This document shows, one piece after another, positions 52,872 through 63,655 of a stretch of DNA of 64,000 nucleotides. Source of the DNA: Magnetospirillum sp. (GTDB lineage: Bacteria; Pseudomonadota; Alphaproteobacteria; Rhodospirillales; Magnetospirillaceae); contig JANQAI010000013.1 of the NCBI GenBank assembly GCA_024707145.1, forward strand, positions 356,747-420,746. The letters run 5' to 3'. Made by a program: the position numbers and the translations under genes. Position 1 is the first letter of the stretch; every line of letters starts with the position of its first letter. Under the pieces are notes generated by a model. It did no database searches. It was not told the origin of the DNA and was given only the letters and a program-made list of their open reading frames with translations.

Positions 52872-54107
52872 TTGTCGAGCCTGCAACCCGTCCGCGGCAC
52901 CCATGACCTGCTGCCCGACGATTCCCGCCGTCACCGCTTCGTCGAGGAGACGGCGTTCTCGGTGGTCAAGCGCTACGGCTACGGTGAGATCGTCACCCCC
53001 ATCTTCGAGTTCACCGAGGTGTTCTCGCGCACCCTCGGCGAAACCTCGGACGTGGTGACCAAGGAGATGTACACCTTCGCCGACCGTTCCGGCGATTCCA
53101 TCACGCTCAGGCCCGAGGGCACGGCCGGCGTGGCGCGCGCCTTCATCTCGGGCGGGCTGGCCCAATCGCTGCCGCTGAAGCTGTTTTATCGCGGCCCCAT
53201 GTTCCGCCACGAGCGCCCGCAGAAAGGCCGCCTGCGCCAATTCCATCAGGTGGGCGTCGAGTTGCTGGGCGTGGAGGGCCCGCAGGCCGATGTGGAAGTG
53301 GTGTCCATGGCCTATCGGCTGCTGTGCGCGCTGGGGTTCGGGGACAAGGTGCAGTTGGAGATCAACACCCTGGGCGACGCCGACAGCCGCGCCGCCTATC
53401 GCGCCGCCCTGGTTTCGTACCTGGACCCGTTCCGCAACGCCTTGTCCGAGGACAGCCGCGCCCGTCTCGACAAGAACCCCATGCGGGTGCTGGATTCCAA
53501 GGACGAGAACGACAAGCGCATCGTCGCCAATGCGCCGCTGATCCAGGATTGCCTGACCCCGGCGGCCAAGGAGTTCTTCACCCAGGTCACCGACGGCTTG
53601 GCCGCGCTGGGCGTGCCCTTCGTGGTCAGCCCCAAGCTGGTGCGCGGGCTGGATTACTATTGCCACACCGCCTTTGAATTCACCACCACCGCCCTGGGGG
53701 CCCAGGGCACCGTGCTGGCGGGCGGCCGCTATGATGGGCTGGTCGGCCAGATGGGCGGCCCCGCCACCCCCGGCATCGGCTGGGCGGCCGGCGTCGAGCG
53801 CCTGTCCATGCTGGTGGAGACCGCGCCCGAGCCCGAGCGTCCCGTGGCCGTCATCCCCATGGGCGATGCCATGGCCGCGCTGGTGCTGGCCGACCGCTTG
53901 CGCACCGCCGGCCTGGCGGTGGAGCTGGGCTTCTCGGGCAACATGAAGAAGCGCATGGCGCGCGCCAACAAGGCCAATGCCCGCTTCGCCATCATCCTGG
54001 GCGAGGACGAGGCCGCGCGCGGCGCCGCCACCCTGCGTGACCTGGACAGCGGCGCCCAGGAAGAGATTGCCCTGGCGGCGCTGGAGGAGCGTCTGCTGCG
54101 GTCATGA
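52872..54107 (+). CDS. hisS: Histidyl-tRNA synthetase
   Basis: Class II aminoacyl-tRNA synthetase of 411 residues. It begins SSLQPVRGTHDLLPDDSRRH. Motif 1 is around EIVTPIFEFTEVFSRTLGET, motif 2 in GPMFRHERPQKGRLRQFHQV, the histidine-specific loops in LVRGLDYYCHTAFEF, and motif 3 in GIGWAAGVERLSMLVE. The C-terminal anticodon domain is present. The only sensible start is a TTG at 52872 behind AAGGGAT, a weak initiator that may keep expression low. The stop overlaps the hemA start by 4 bp. Confidence 0.95.
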   Translation: MSSLQPVRGTHDLLPDDSRRHRFVEETAFSVVKRYGYGEIVTPIFEFTEVFSRTLGETSDVVTKEMYTFADRSGDSITLRPEGTAGVARAFISGGLAQSLPLKLFYRGPMFRHERPQKGRLRQFHQVGVELLGVEGPQADVEVVSMAYRLLCALGFGDKVQLEINTLGDADSRAAYRAALVSYLDPFRNALSEDSRARLDKNPMRVLDSKDENDKRIVANAPLIQDCLTPAAKEFFTQVTDGLAALGVPFVVSPKLVRGLDYYCHTAFEFTTTALGAQGTVLAGGRYDGLVGQMGGPATPGIGWAAGVERLSMLVETAPEPERPVAVIPMGDAMAALVLADRLRTAGLAVELGFSGNMKKRMARANKANARFAIILGEDEAARGAATLRDLDSGAQEEIALAALEERLLRS

Positions 54108-55348
54108 GTCCCGCCTCGCCCCGTTTCGTCATCGTCGGCGCCAACCACCGGTCGGCGTCGCTCAGTCTGCGCGACCAGCTGTTCGTGGACGATGCCGGGG
54201 CGGGAGAATTCCTGGTGGCGCTGAAGGCCAGGGGCCTGCACGAGGCGCTGGTGCTGTCCACCTGCGACCGCGTCGAGGTCTGGGCCAGCCACCATGACAA
54301 CGACATGGCCGCCGGCCTGATCTGCGAGGCCTTCGCCGTCCGCGCCGACCTGTCGGCGCCCGCCTTGTCGGGCCAGCTCTACACCATGGCCGGCGACCAG
54401 GCGGTGCACCATGCCTTCGCCGTCGCCAGCGCGTTGGATCTGCTGGTCATCGGCGAGCCCCACGTGGCCGGGCAGGTCAAGACCGCCCATCGCCTCGCCC
54501 GCGACGCGGGCACCTGTGGACCCGAATTGGAAACCGTGCTGCAGGCCGCCTTTGGGGCCGCCAAGCGGGTGCGCAGCGAGACCCGTATCGGCGAGGGCCC
54601 GGTGTCCATCGCCGCCGCCGCCGTCCAACTGGCGCGCGACCTGCACGGCGAGTTGTCGGGCTGCAGTGGCCTAGTGGTGGGGGCGGGCGACATGGGCGAA
54701 CTGGTGGCGGAAAGCCTGCTGGCCGCCGGGCTGGCGCGGCTGACCGTCACCGCCCCGCGCGCCAGCCGGGCCGAGGCGCTGGCCCAGTCCCTCAACGCCC
54801 ATGTGGTGCCCTTCGACGAGATGAAGGACGCCCTGGCCGGGGCCGACGTGGTGGTCGCCTCCACCGCCGGGCGCCATTTCCTGGTGACCGCCGATGCGGT
54901 GACCGCCGCGCTGAAAAAGCGTCGGCGCAAGCCCATCTTCCTGGTGGATGCCGGCATTCCCGGCGACATCGAACCGGCGGTGAACCGGGTCGACGGCGCC
55001 TTCCTCTACGACCTCAACGACCTGGAGCGCGTCGCCCTGGAGGGCCGCGCCACCCGCGAGCAGGCGGCCCGCGCCGCCTGGGCCATCCTCGGCGACGAGG
55101 TAACGGGCTTCCTCAAGGGGCGCGCCGCCCGCGTGGCGGTGCCCGCCATCGTCTCGCTGCGCCAGCGTTTCGAGGAAACCCGCAACGCCGTTTTGGCCGA
55201 AACCCACGGCGACGCCGACGCCGCCACCCGCCTGCTGATCCACCGCCTGCTGCACGCGCCGTCCGAGGCCATGAAGTCGGTGGCGGCCGAAGGCGCCGAA
55301 TGGCAGCAGATGGAAAAGACACTGCGGACCCTGTTCCGCTTGGATTGA
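54104..55348 (+). CDS. hemA: Glutamyl-tRNA reductase (C5 pathway)
   Basis: A protein of 414 residues that reduces Glu-tRNA to glutamate-1-semialdehyde, the entry to tetrapyrroles by the C5 route. The N-terminal catalytic domain has VGANHRSASLSLRDQL and the active cysteine in LVLSTCDRVEVW (most homologues have TCNR). Then come VIGEPHVAGQVKTAHRLARD, GEGPVSIAAAAVQLARD, the NADPH domain GLVVGAGDMGELVAESLL and DAGIPGDIEPAV. The C-terminal dimerisation helix is complete. It is translationally coupled to hisS and followed by prfA, the order common in bacteria using GluTR. This is notable because many alphaproteobacteria use ALA synthase. Confidence 0.95.
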   Translation: MSPASPRFVIVGANHRSASLSLRDQLFVDDAGAGEFLVALKARGLHEALVLSTCDRVEVWASHHDNDMAAGLICEAFAVRADLSAPALSGQLYTMAGDQAVHHAFAVASALDLLVIGEPHVAGQVKTAHRLARDAGTCGPELETVLQAAFGAAKRVRSETRIGEGPVSIAAAAVQLARDLHGELSGCSGLVVGAGDMGELVAESLLAAGLARLTVTAPRASRAEALAQSLNAHVVPFDEMKDALAGADVVVASTAGRHFLVTADAVTAALKKRRRKPIFLVDAGIPGDIEPAVNRVDGAFLYDLNDLERVALEGRATREQAARAAWAILGDEVTGFLKGRAARVAVPAIVSLRQRFEETRNAVLAETHGDADAATRLLIHRLLHAPSEAMKSVAAEGAEWQQMEKTLRTLFRLD

Positions 55349-55354
55349 GGGATT

Positions 55355-55506
55355 TGACACGGATGGACACGGATAAACACGGATAGGAACTCTCCGTATC
55401 GTCATGCCCGGACTTGATCCGGGCATCCATGGATCGCCGGGTCGAGCCCGGCGATGACGAAGGGGAAAGAGCCGCCATTCGTGTTCATCCGTGTCCATCC
55501 GTGTCA
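55355..55506. repeat. 152-bp element: REP-like core between perfect 20-bp terminal inverted repeats
   Basis: The ends tgacacggatggacacggat (55355-55374) and its exact inverse complement (55487-55506) enclose the REP-like core at 55400-55460 (gtcatgcccggacttgatcc to gtcgagcccggcgatgac). It sits between hemA and prfA. The size and core position are close to those of the element at 18391-18538, but the terminal repeats are unrelated. Confidence 0.68.
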
Positions 55507-55528
55507 CAACGAAGATGGCTGGATACTG

Positions 55529-56584
55529 ATGAACCTCGACGCCCAACTGGACAAGGTCCTCTACCGCTACGACGAACTGCGCGAGTTGCTGTCCTCCGCC
55601 GACGGCTCGTCCTTCGCCAAGCTCAGCAAGGAATTCTCCGAGATCGAGCCGGTGGTGGGCGCGGTGCAGGCGCTGAAGAAGGCGCGCGCCGACATGGAAG
55701 AGGCCGAGACCATGATGGCCGATCCCGAGATGAAGGATCTGGCCGAGGCCGAATATTACGACCTCAAGGAACGGCTGCCGTCGCTGGAGCGCGAGGTCCA
55801 GTTGATGCTGCTGCCCAAGGACGAGGCGGACGAGAAGAACGCCATCCTGGAAGTGCGCGCCGGCACCGGCGGCGAGGAGGCGGCCCTGTTCGCCGCCGAG
55901 CTGTTCCGCATGTACGAGCGCTATGCCGGCGTCAAGGGCTGGCGCTTCGAGGTGATGGACATGAACGAGACCGATATCGGCGGCGTCAAGGAGGCCAGCG
56001 CCACCATCACCGGGCGCGGCGTGTTCGCCCGGCTGAAGTTCGAATCGGGCGTCCACCGCGTCCAGCGCGTTCCCGCCACCGAGGCGGGCGGGCGCATCCA
56101 CACCTCGGCGGCCACCGTGGCCATCATGCCCGAGGCGGAAGAGGTGGACATCCAATTGAACGAGGCCGATCTGCGTTTCGACGTCTACCGCTCGCAGGGC
56201 TCGGGCGGCCAGTCGGTCAACACCACCGATTCGGCGGTGCGCGTCACCCACCTCCCCACCGGCCTGGCCGTGGCCTGCCAGCAGGAGAAGAGCCAGCACA
56301 AGAACAAGGCCACCGCGCTCAAGCTGCTGCGCTCGCGCCTGTACGAGATGGAGCGCGCCGCCAAGGACGCCGAGCGCGCCGCCGCCCGCAAGAGCCAGGT
56401 GGGCTCGGGCGACCGCTCCGAGCGCATCCGCACCTACAATTTCCCGCAGGGGCGCGTCACCGATCACCGCATCAACCTCACCCTCTACAAGATCGATGAC
56501 GTCATGAACGGCACCGCGCTGGATGAGGTGGTGGAGGCGCTGATCGCCGCCGATCAGGCCGAGCGTCTGGCGGAGATGGCGTAG
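55529..56584 (+). CDS. prfA: Peptide chain release factor 1
   Basis: A protein of 351 residues that recognises UAA and UAG. The stop-codon reading motif PxT occurs as PAT in HRVQRVPATEAGGRIHTSAA, which identifies RF1 rather than RF2. The peptidyl-hydrolysis loop is GSGGQSVNTTDSAVR with the GGQ whose glutamine is methylated by PrmC, encoded next door. The N-terminal helical domain begins MNLDAQLDKVLYRYDELREL. The start is ATG 55529. A terminal-repeat element separates it from hemA. Confidence 0.97.
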   Translation: MNLDAQLDKVLYRYDELRELLSSADGSSFAKLSKEFSEIEPVVGAVQALKKARADMEEAETMMADPEMKDLAEAEYYDLKERLPSLEREVQLMLLPKDEADEKNAILEVRAGTGGEEAALFAAELFRMYERYAGVKGWRFEVMDMNETDIGGVKEASATITGRGVFARLKFESGVHRVQRVPATEAGGRIHTSAATVAIMPEAEEVDIQLNEADLRFDVYRSQGSGGQSVNTTDSAVRVTHLPTGLAVACQQEKSQHKNKATALKLLRSRLYEMERAAKDAERAAARKSQVGSGDRSERIRTYNFPQGRVTDHRINLTLYKIDDVMNGTALDEVVEALIAADQAERLAEMA

Positions 56585-56599
56585 GTGGCCAGGCAGCCC

Positions 56600-56690
56600 C
56601 CACCCCGGCCCTTCCCCGCTGGCGCAGGGGAGGGAGTGCACGCCCCCTCCCTCGGCGCAGCCGGGGAGGGCCGGGGTGGGGGCAAGCCTC
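56600..56690. repeat. Palindromic repeat between prfA and prmC
   Basis: The arms ccccaccccggcccttcccc and gggagggccggggtgggg are inverted, with an inner gggagggagtg/ccccctccctc pair. It is inserted where the prmC start is expected, so it may separate the two genes of the operon. Confidence 0.6.
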
Positions 56691-56787
56691 AGACCGGTGG
56701 GGGCAAGCGGGCACTGCGGCCCGCTCCCTGGCCGAACGCTTCGCCGCCGCCGGCATCGACACCGCCCGCCTGGATGCCCGCCTGCTG

Positions 56788-57543
56788 GTGGCCGAGGTGC
56801 TGGGCATCGCCGCTGACCGGGTGGCGCTGGCCCCCGACACCCCCGTCAGCCCCGAGCAGGCCGCGCGCATCGAGGCCCTGGCGCGCCGCCGCTTGGCGCG
56901 TGAACCCATGAGCCACATTCTCGGGCGGCGCGGTTTCTGGACGCTGACGCTCAAGGTCACCGCCGACACCCTGGACCCGCGCGGCGACACCGAGACGCTG
57001 ATCGAGGCCATCCTCAGGCGCCTGCCCGACCGCTCGGCGCCGCTCAAGCTGGCGGATTTCGGCACCGGCACCGGCGCCATCCTGCTCGCCCTTTTGTCGG
57101 AATTGCCCAATGCCACCGGGGTGGGGGTGGACAAGAGTCCGGCCGCCTTGGCGGTAGCCCGGGAAAACGCCCTTTCCCATGGGTTGACCCCTCGCACGCG
57201 GTTCGTGCTTTCCGATTGGGGGAGGGCCTTGGACGAAAGGTTCGATGTAATCGTCTCGAACCCGCCCTATATTCCGGATCAGGACATTGACGGCCTGGAA
57301 CCCGAGGTGGCGGCTTTCGAGCCCCGCCTGGCCCTGGCCGGCGGTGCCGACGGGTTGGACTGTTATCGACTATTGGTGCCGCAGATGGCCGACTTGCTGA
57401 TCCCCGGCGGACTTATCGGGGTAGAGGTGGGCAAGGGGCAGGCGCCCGAGGTGGCGGCGCTTTTTCGCCAGGCGGGGTTGCAGGTTGCCGCCCTGGAACG
57501 CGACCTTGCCGGGGTCGAGCGTTGCGTCATCGGCACCGCCTGA
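56788..57543 (+). CDS. prmC: Release factor glutamine methyltransferase (5' end uncertain)
   Basis: N5-glutamine methylation of the GGQ loop of RF1 and RF2. The core is clear: VTADTLDPRGDTETLIEAIL, KLADFGTGTGAILLALLSEL (SAM motif I), DVIVSNPPYIPDQDIDGLEP (catalytic NPPY) and GLIGVEVGKGQAPEVAALF. The conserved N-terminus SLAERFAAAGIDTARLDARL is open upstream of the GTG at 56788 but has no ATG, GTG or TTG in frame. A GTG at 56697 would reach it if one G in gcgggcac (about 56707-56711) were removed, giving about 281 residues. A small sequence error or repeat-induced damage is likely. Confidence 0.92.
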   Translation: MAEVLGIAADRVALAPDTPVSPEQAARIEALARRRLAREPMSHILGRRGFWTLTLKVTADTLDPRGDTETLIEAILRRLPDRSAPLKLADFGTGTGAILLALLSELPNATGVGVDKSPAALAVARENALSHGLTPRTRFVLSDWGRALDERFDVIVSNPPYIPDQDIDGLEPEVAAFEPRLALAGGADGLDCYRLLVPQMADLLIPGGLIGVEVGKGQAPEVAALFRQAGLQVAALERDLAGVERCVIGTA

Positions 57544-57798
57544 GGGGGCGTCGCCAAAAACCGGAACGATAGGCGAAAAAAGAGTTGGAAAGAGCAGGCT
57601 TCCCGGATAGGGTGGCCCCCGTCGAGCGCCACCGAGCCGAGGTCCCGCGTCGAGCCAGTGGCTCCGCCCCTCACCGCAGCGCCTACCGATCCCTCCATCG
57701 CCCAACCTCGCCCGTGGCGAGGTCATGGCCGGGCCCGGCACAACATCCGGGTGGATCGCCTGAAAACTGTGCACTGGTATCATGTGAAGGCAGGACCC

Positions 57799-58440
57799 GT
57801 GAACCCGAAGCAACGCTCCCGTGGCCGTGGCAACAACGGCGGTAATCCTAATCGTGGCAACTTCAGCAGCGGCGGCCATGGCGGTGGCGGCGGCCCGCGT
57901 CATATCAACGTGCGAACCCAGGTTTTCGATTCCAACGGACCCGAGGGGCGCATCCGCGGCAATGCCCATCAGGTGATGGAGAAGTACCTGGCGCTGGCCC
58001 GCGATGCGTCCTCCCAGGGCGACCGCGTGGCAGCCGAGAACTTCTATCAGCACGCCGAGCACTATTTCCGCCTGATCAACGCCTACAACCAGAACAACGG
58101 CCAGCGCCGGCCGCAGAACCTGCCGACCCCGGCGGAAGACCAGAACGACATGACCGGCGACGACGAGGAGGAGGGCGAGGAGCAGGTTCCCGCCGCTGCC
58201 GCCGCCGCGGTCGAGGTGGAAGAGGTCGCACCGGTGGTGGCCGAGCCCGAACCCGAGCCGCAGCCCGAGGCGGAAGCGGCGCCCGCCGAACGCCCGCAGC
58301 GGGCCGAGCGCGCCCCGCGTGGCGAACGGGCCGAACGTGGCGAACGGGCCGAGCGCCGTCCCCGCCGCCCGCGCCAGCCGGCCCAGCCACCGGCCGAAAG
58401 CGACGAGGAAGGCAGTTCGCCGGAAACGGTCAATGCCTGA
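57799..58440 (+). CDS. DUF4167 protein, possible RNA-binding
   Basis: A protein of 213 residues typical of alphaproteobacteria next to prmC. A basic glycine/asparagine-rich head (NPKQRSRGRGNNGGNPNRGN) precedes the DUF4167 core (RTQVFDSNGPEGRIRGNAHQ, VMEKYLALARDASSQGDRVA AENFYQHAEHYFRL). A long acidic stretch and an RGG-like arginine-rich tail follow (RAPRGERAERGERAERRPRR). The arginine/glycine composition suggests nucleic-acid binding; no function is proven. The start is a GTG at 57799 with GGCAGGACCC. About 255 bp separate it from prmC and show no gene. Confidence 0.88.
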   Translation: MNPKQRSRGRGNNGGNPNRGNFSSGGHGGGGGPRHINVRTQVFDSNGPEGRIRGNAHQVMEKYLALARDASSQGDRVAAENFYQHAEHYFRLINAYNQNNGQRRPQNLPTPAEDQNDMTGDDEEEGEEQVPAAAAAAVEVEEVAPVVAEPEPEPQPEAEAAPAERPQRAERAPRGERAERGERAERRPRRPRQPAQPPAESDEEGSSPETVNA

Positions 58441-58446
58441 GTGACG

Positions 58447-58473
58447 AACCCCCGGTGAAAGCCGGGGGTTTTT
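58447..58473. terminator. Intrinsic terminator between DUF4167 and Fnr-type genes
   Basis: Stem aacccccgg / ccgggggtt with a six-base loop followed by TTT on the + strand, 7 bp after the DUF4167 stop and immediately before the convergent regulator's stop. Confidence 0.82.
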
Positions 58474-59184
58474 CTATACCGCCCGGCGGGCGCCGGTGCT
58501 GTTTTCGGGTGGCAGCGTCACCCTGCGGCCGGTGAAGCAAAGCCGGCCGTGTTCCGCCATGCGGCGCAAGGTCCGACTCAGCGCTTCCGGGCTGGTGCCT
58601 ACCATGGCGGCCACATCCCGCCATGATATGGGCAGCGTCAACGACAGCGTGCCGTCCGCCGCCCGGGGTGTGCCGGCGGCCAGATCGCGCAGCACCGCCA
58701 GGATGCGTTCGCCCAGATCGGCGCCGCACAGGCGGAAGATGATCTTCTCGTTTTCCTTGGCTTCGTGGCAACCCCACTCCACCACCATCCGGCTGATGGC
58801 CGGATCGGCCAGCGACGCCGCCAGGCGGTCGCCGGGGATGAAGCAGGCCGCGCTGTCTGTCATCGCACGGGCTCCAGTGGCGTGCAGACCGTCGGTGAAC
58901 AGGTCGGAGCAGGGAAACAGGGCTCCCGGCTTCAGCAGTTTCAGGATGACCATCTCGCCCTCTTCGTTCACCCGTTCCAGCACGACCAGGCCGGCGGTCA
59001 GACTGAAGGCGCCGCGCACGGCATCGCCCTGGTGATAGAGATGCCGGCCTTTGGGGAAGGACAATTCGGCCACGGCCTGCGGCAAGGGACAGCCGCAACG
59101 GCCGGCCTGGCCGATGGAAGGCCGGAAACCTGGGAAGGACGTGCCTGGCGCGGCGCGGTCGCAGTGTGCATTAAAGGTACACAT
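58474..59184 (-). CDS. Crp/Fnr-family transcription regulator (Fnr-like)
   Basis: A protein of 236 residues. The cyclic-nucleotide-binding-fold domain reads LSFPKGRHLYHQGDAVRGAF and PGALFPCSDLF. The dimer helix precedes a winged helix with WRDVAAMVGTSPEALSRTLR, whose E-x2-SR pattern matches the Fnr recognition helix. Cysteines occur at the extreme N-terminus (C2, C8, and the pair in GRCGCPLP), with another in FPCSD, which could hold an oxygen-sensing Fe-S cluster although the spacing is not the classical one. The gene is divergent from clpB across 260 bp. Probably a redox or oxygen regulator; target genes unknown. Confidence 0.85.
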   Translation of the reverse strand: MCTFNAHCDRAAPGTSFPGFRPSIGQAGRCGCPLPQAVAELSFPKGRHLYHQGDAVRGAFSLTAGLVVLERVNEEGEMVILKLLKPGALFPCSDLFTDGLHATGARAMTDSAACFIPGDRLAASLADPAISRMVVEWGCHEAKENEKIIFRLCGADLGERILAVLRDLAAGTPRAADGTLSLTLPISWRDVAAMVGTSPEALSRTLRRMAEHGRLCFTGRRVTLPPENSTGARRAV

Positions 59185-59444
59185 CGCGGCATTTCCTCAA
59201 ATTCGGCCGAAAGCATGTAACGAAAATACCTGTTCTACAACCTTCATTTGTTTGTGGTTAAAAATGAAGCTCGTTCCACTTGTGCTTCTTTTTCACGGCA
59301 ACATGAGCGGGCTGACGAACCCGAGTTTGCCCTGTCCAGGTTGCGGGACGGCAAAACCCGTCCATATCTATCCGCGGTTCCGAGAGGGATCTCGCCGCAG
59401 CCGCACGCATGGGGCGGGGAGGTCCTGTCGCCTGGGAGGAATGG
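59185..59444. promoter_or_regulatory. Divergent Fnr-type / clpB promoter region
   Basis: No gene. It is AT-richer at 59210-59290. A heat-shock-like cttgt element near 59278 was considered, but no convincing -35/-10 pair with correct spacing and no TTGAT-N4-ATCAA Fnr box could be defined. Confidence 0.35.
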
Positions 59445-62034
<2,590 letters not shown>

Positions 62035-62278
62035 CGGTTGAGCATTACATGAAACGCATATATGCCATCCAGCTTCATGTGCGTAACATGTTTGCAACGT
62101 GCCGGGGGCGTGCTAGAAGGGCGCCCTAAGGTGGATAACCCACCCGTCATATACCTCTTGGCCGGTGCTCCGTCCCCCCCCCCCCTAGGGGTGCTGGCCG
62201 CAAGGCGCGGGGTTCCCGTTACGACGGGGACCCCGGCCGACGCAAATCCTCGGATGCCGACGAAAATGCCTGACCCGC
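62035..62278. other. Intergenic region with C12 tract and terminator-like hairpin
   Basis: No gene between the convergent clpB and M23 peptidase genes. It contains twelve consecutive C residues at 62174-62185 and a stem (ggggttcccgt / acggggacccc) near 62208-62233 that could terminate either gene. Confidence 0.55.
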
Positions 62279-63655
62279 TCAGTTGGTCAGGGCGCCGCCC
62301 TTGATGGTGTTGGCGGCGATGCGGGTGGCCGGGGCGATCCGGGCCAGCAGGGTGTCGGTCTCGCGCTTGGCGACGCGGAAGCGCTCCAGGTCGCGGCCGG
62401 CCAGCTTGACGTTGGTGGGCATCTTCACCGACAGCGGGTTGATCTGGGCATTACCCTGCAGCACTTCGTAATGCAGGTGCGGGCCGGTGGCGCGCCCGGT
62501 GGCGCCGACGAAGCCGACGATCTGGCCCTGGCCGACACGCTTGCCCACCTTGATGCCGGCGGCGATGCGGCTCATGTGGGCATAGGCGGTGGCATAGCCG
62601 TTGCCGTGGCGCACCCGCACGTAATTGCCGTAGGCGCCGTTGAAGCCGGCCATCTCGATGGTGCCGTCGCCGGCGGCCTGGATGGGGGTGCCGGTGGGCA
62701 CGCCGAAATCCACGCCCTTGTGCATCTTGGTGTAGCCCAGGATGGGGTGGTTGCGCATGCCGAAGCCCGAGGTGATCTTGGCGCCGTCCACCGGGGTCTT
62801 CAGCAGGGCCTTCTTGATGCTCTCGCCCTTCTCGTTGAAATACTCCACCACGCCGCCTTCGTTCTCGAAGCGGTACATGGCGATGGGCTTGCCGCCGAGG
62901 GCGACGCTGGCGTACAGCATGTCGCCGTTGCGCACCAGCTTGCCCTTGGTGTCGTAATAGGCCTCGAACATCACGTCGAAGGTGTCGCCGGCCTGGATGT
63001 CGCGCTGGAAGTCCACGTCATAGGACAGCGCCTTGATCATGGCGATGATGACGGGGGCGGGGATGCCGGCGTTTTGCGCGCTCTCGAACAGCGACGACTT
63101 GATGGCGCCGTTGTAATGGGCGATCTGTCGGCTGACCTGGCGCTTGGATTCCACGCCCTCGAAGCCGCCGCTCTCGGCACGCCGCGCGGTGACCTCGCGG
63201 ATGGGATCGGCGTTCAGCGACACCTGGGTGAAGCCGCCGACGCCGAAACCGTGCGGCGGCTTGTCGAAGGTGACGGTCACCTTCTGTCCGGCCCTCAGGG
63301 CGCGCGGGTTGAAGACGTCCTTCAGCGCGTCGATGGCCAGATTGGCGTCCGAGACGTCGACACCGGCGCGGGTCAGCACGTCCATCAGGGTGTCGCCCGA
63401 CCCCACCTGCACGTGGCGATCCACCGGGCGGCTGGCCCGATCCTCCAACTCGCTGTCCGAGGCGACCTGCTCCGCCCAGCCCGAGCGCTCGGCTTCCAGG
63501 TCGACATAGGCGGGCGGGGTGGGGTCCAGCGGTTCGTCAACCGAGCCGAACTGAACGAAGGGACGGGCCACGAACATGGCGCCGATGCCCACCAGGCCAA
63601 CCACTCCTGCCGCCTTCAAGGTTCGCTTGATTTTGGCCGAAACGCGGCTGCGCAA
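62279..63655 (-). CDS. M23 family peptidoglycan metallopeptidase with LysM-like region
   Basis: A protein of 458 residues of the MepM/NlpD-like type. An N-terminal anchor or signal (KAAGVVGLVGIGAMFVARPF) is followed by a LysM-like/OapA region (HVQVGSGDTLMDVLTRAGVD, LRAGQKVTVTF) and a Csd3-type middle domain (IKSSLFESAQNAGIPAPVII, QRDIQAGDTFDVMFEAYYD). The LytM catalytic domain has MHKGVDFGVPTGTPI (HxxxD) and GPHLHYEVLQG (HxH). It cleaves peptide cross-links during growth or division. The start is a TTG at 63655 with GACGAG upstream; no ATG is available in frame. Confidence 0.9.
   Translation of the reverse strand: MRSRVSAKIKRTLKAAGVVGLVGIGAMFVARPFVQFGSVDEPLDPTPPAYVDLEAERSGWAEQVASDSELEDRASRPVDRHVQVGSGDTLMDVLTRAGVDVSDANLAIDALKDVFNPRALRAGQKVTVTFDKPPHGFGVGGFTQVSLNADPIREVTARRAESGGFEGVESKRQVSRQIAHYNGAIKSSLFESAQNAGIPAPVIIAMIKALSYDVDFQRDIQAGDTFDVMFEAYYDTKGKLVRNGDMLYASVALGGKPIAMYRFENEGGVVEYFNEKGESIKKALLKTPVDGAKITSGFGMRNHPILGYTKMHKGVDFGVPTGTPIQAAGDGTIEMAGFNGAYGNYVRVRHGNGYATAYAHMSRIAAGIKVGKRVGQGQIVGFVGATGRATGPHLHYEVLQGNAQINPLSVKMPTNVKLAGRDLERFRVAKRETDTLLARIAPATRIAANTIKGGALTN

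Noticed and set aside
59210..59300. Sigma-32 promoter or Fnr box before clpB
   Set aside because: Elements resembling CTTG occur, but no pair with correct spacing and no TTGAT-N4-ATCAA site could be defined.
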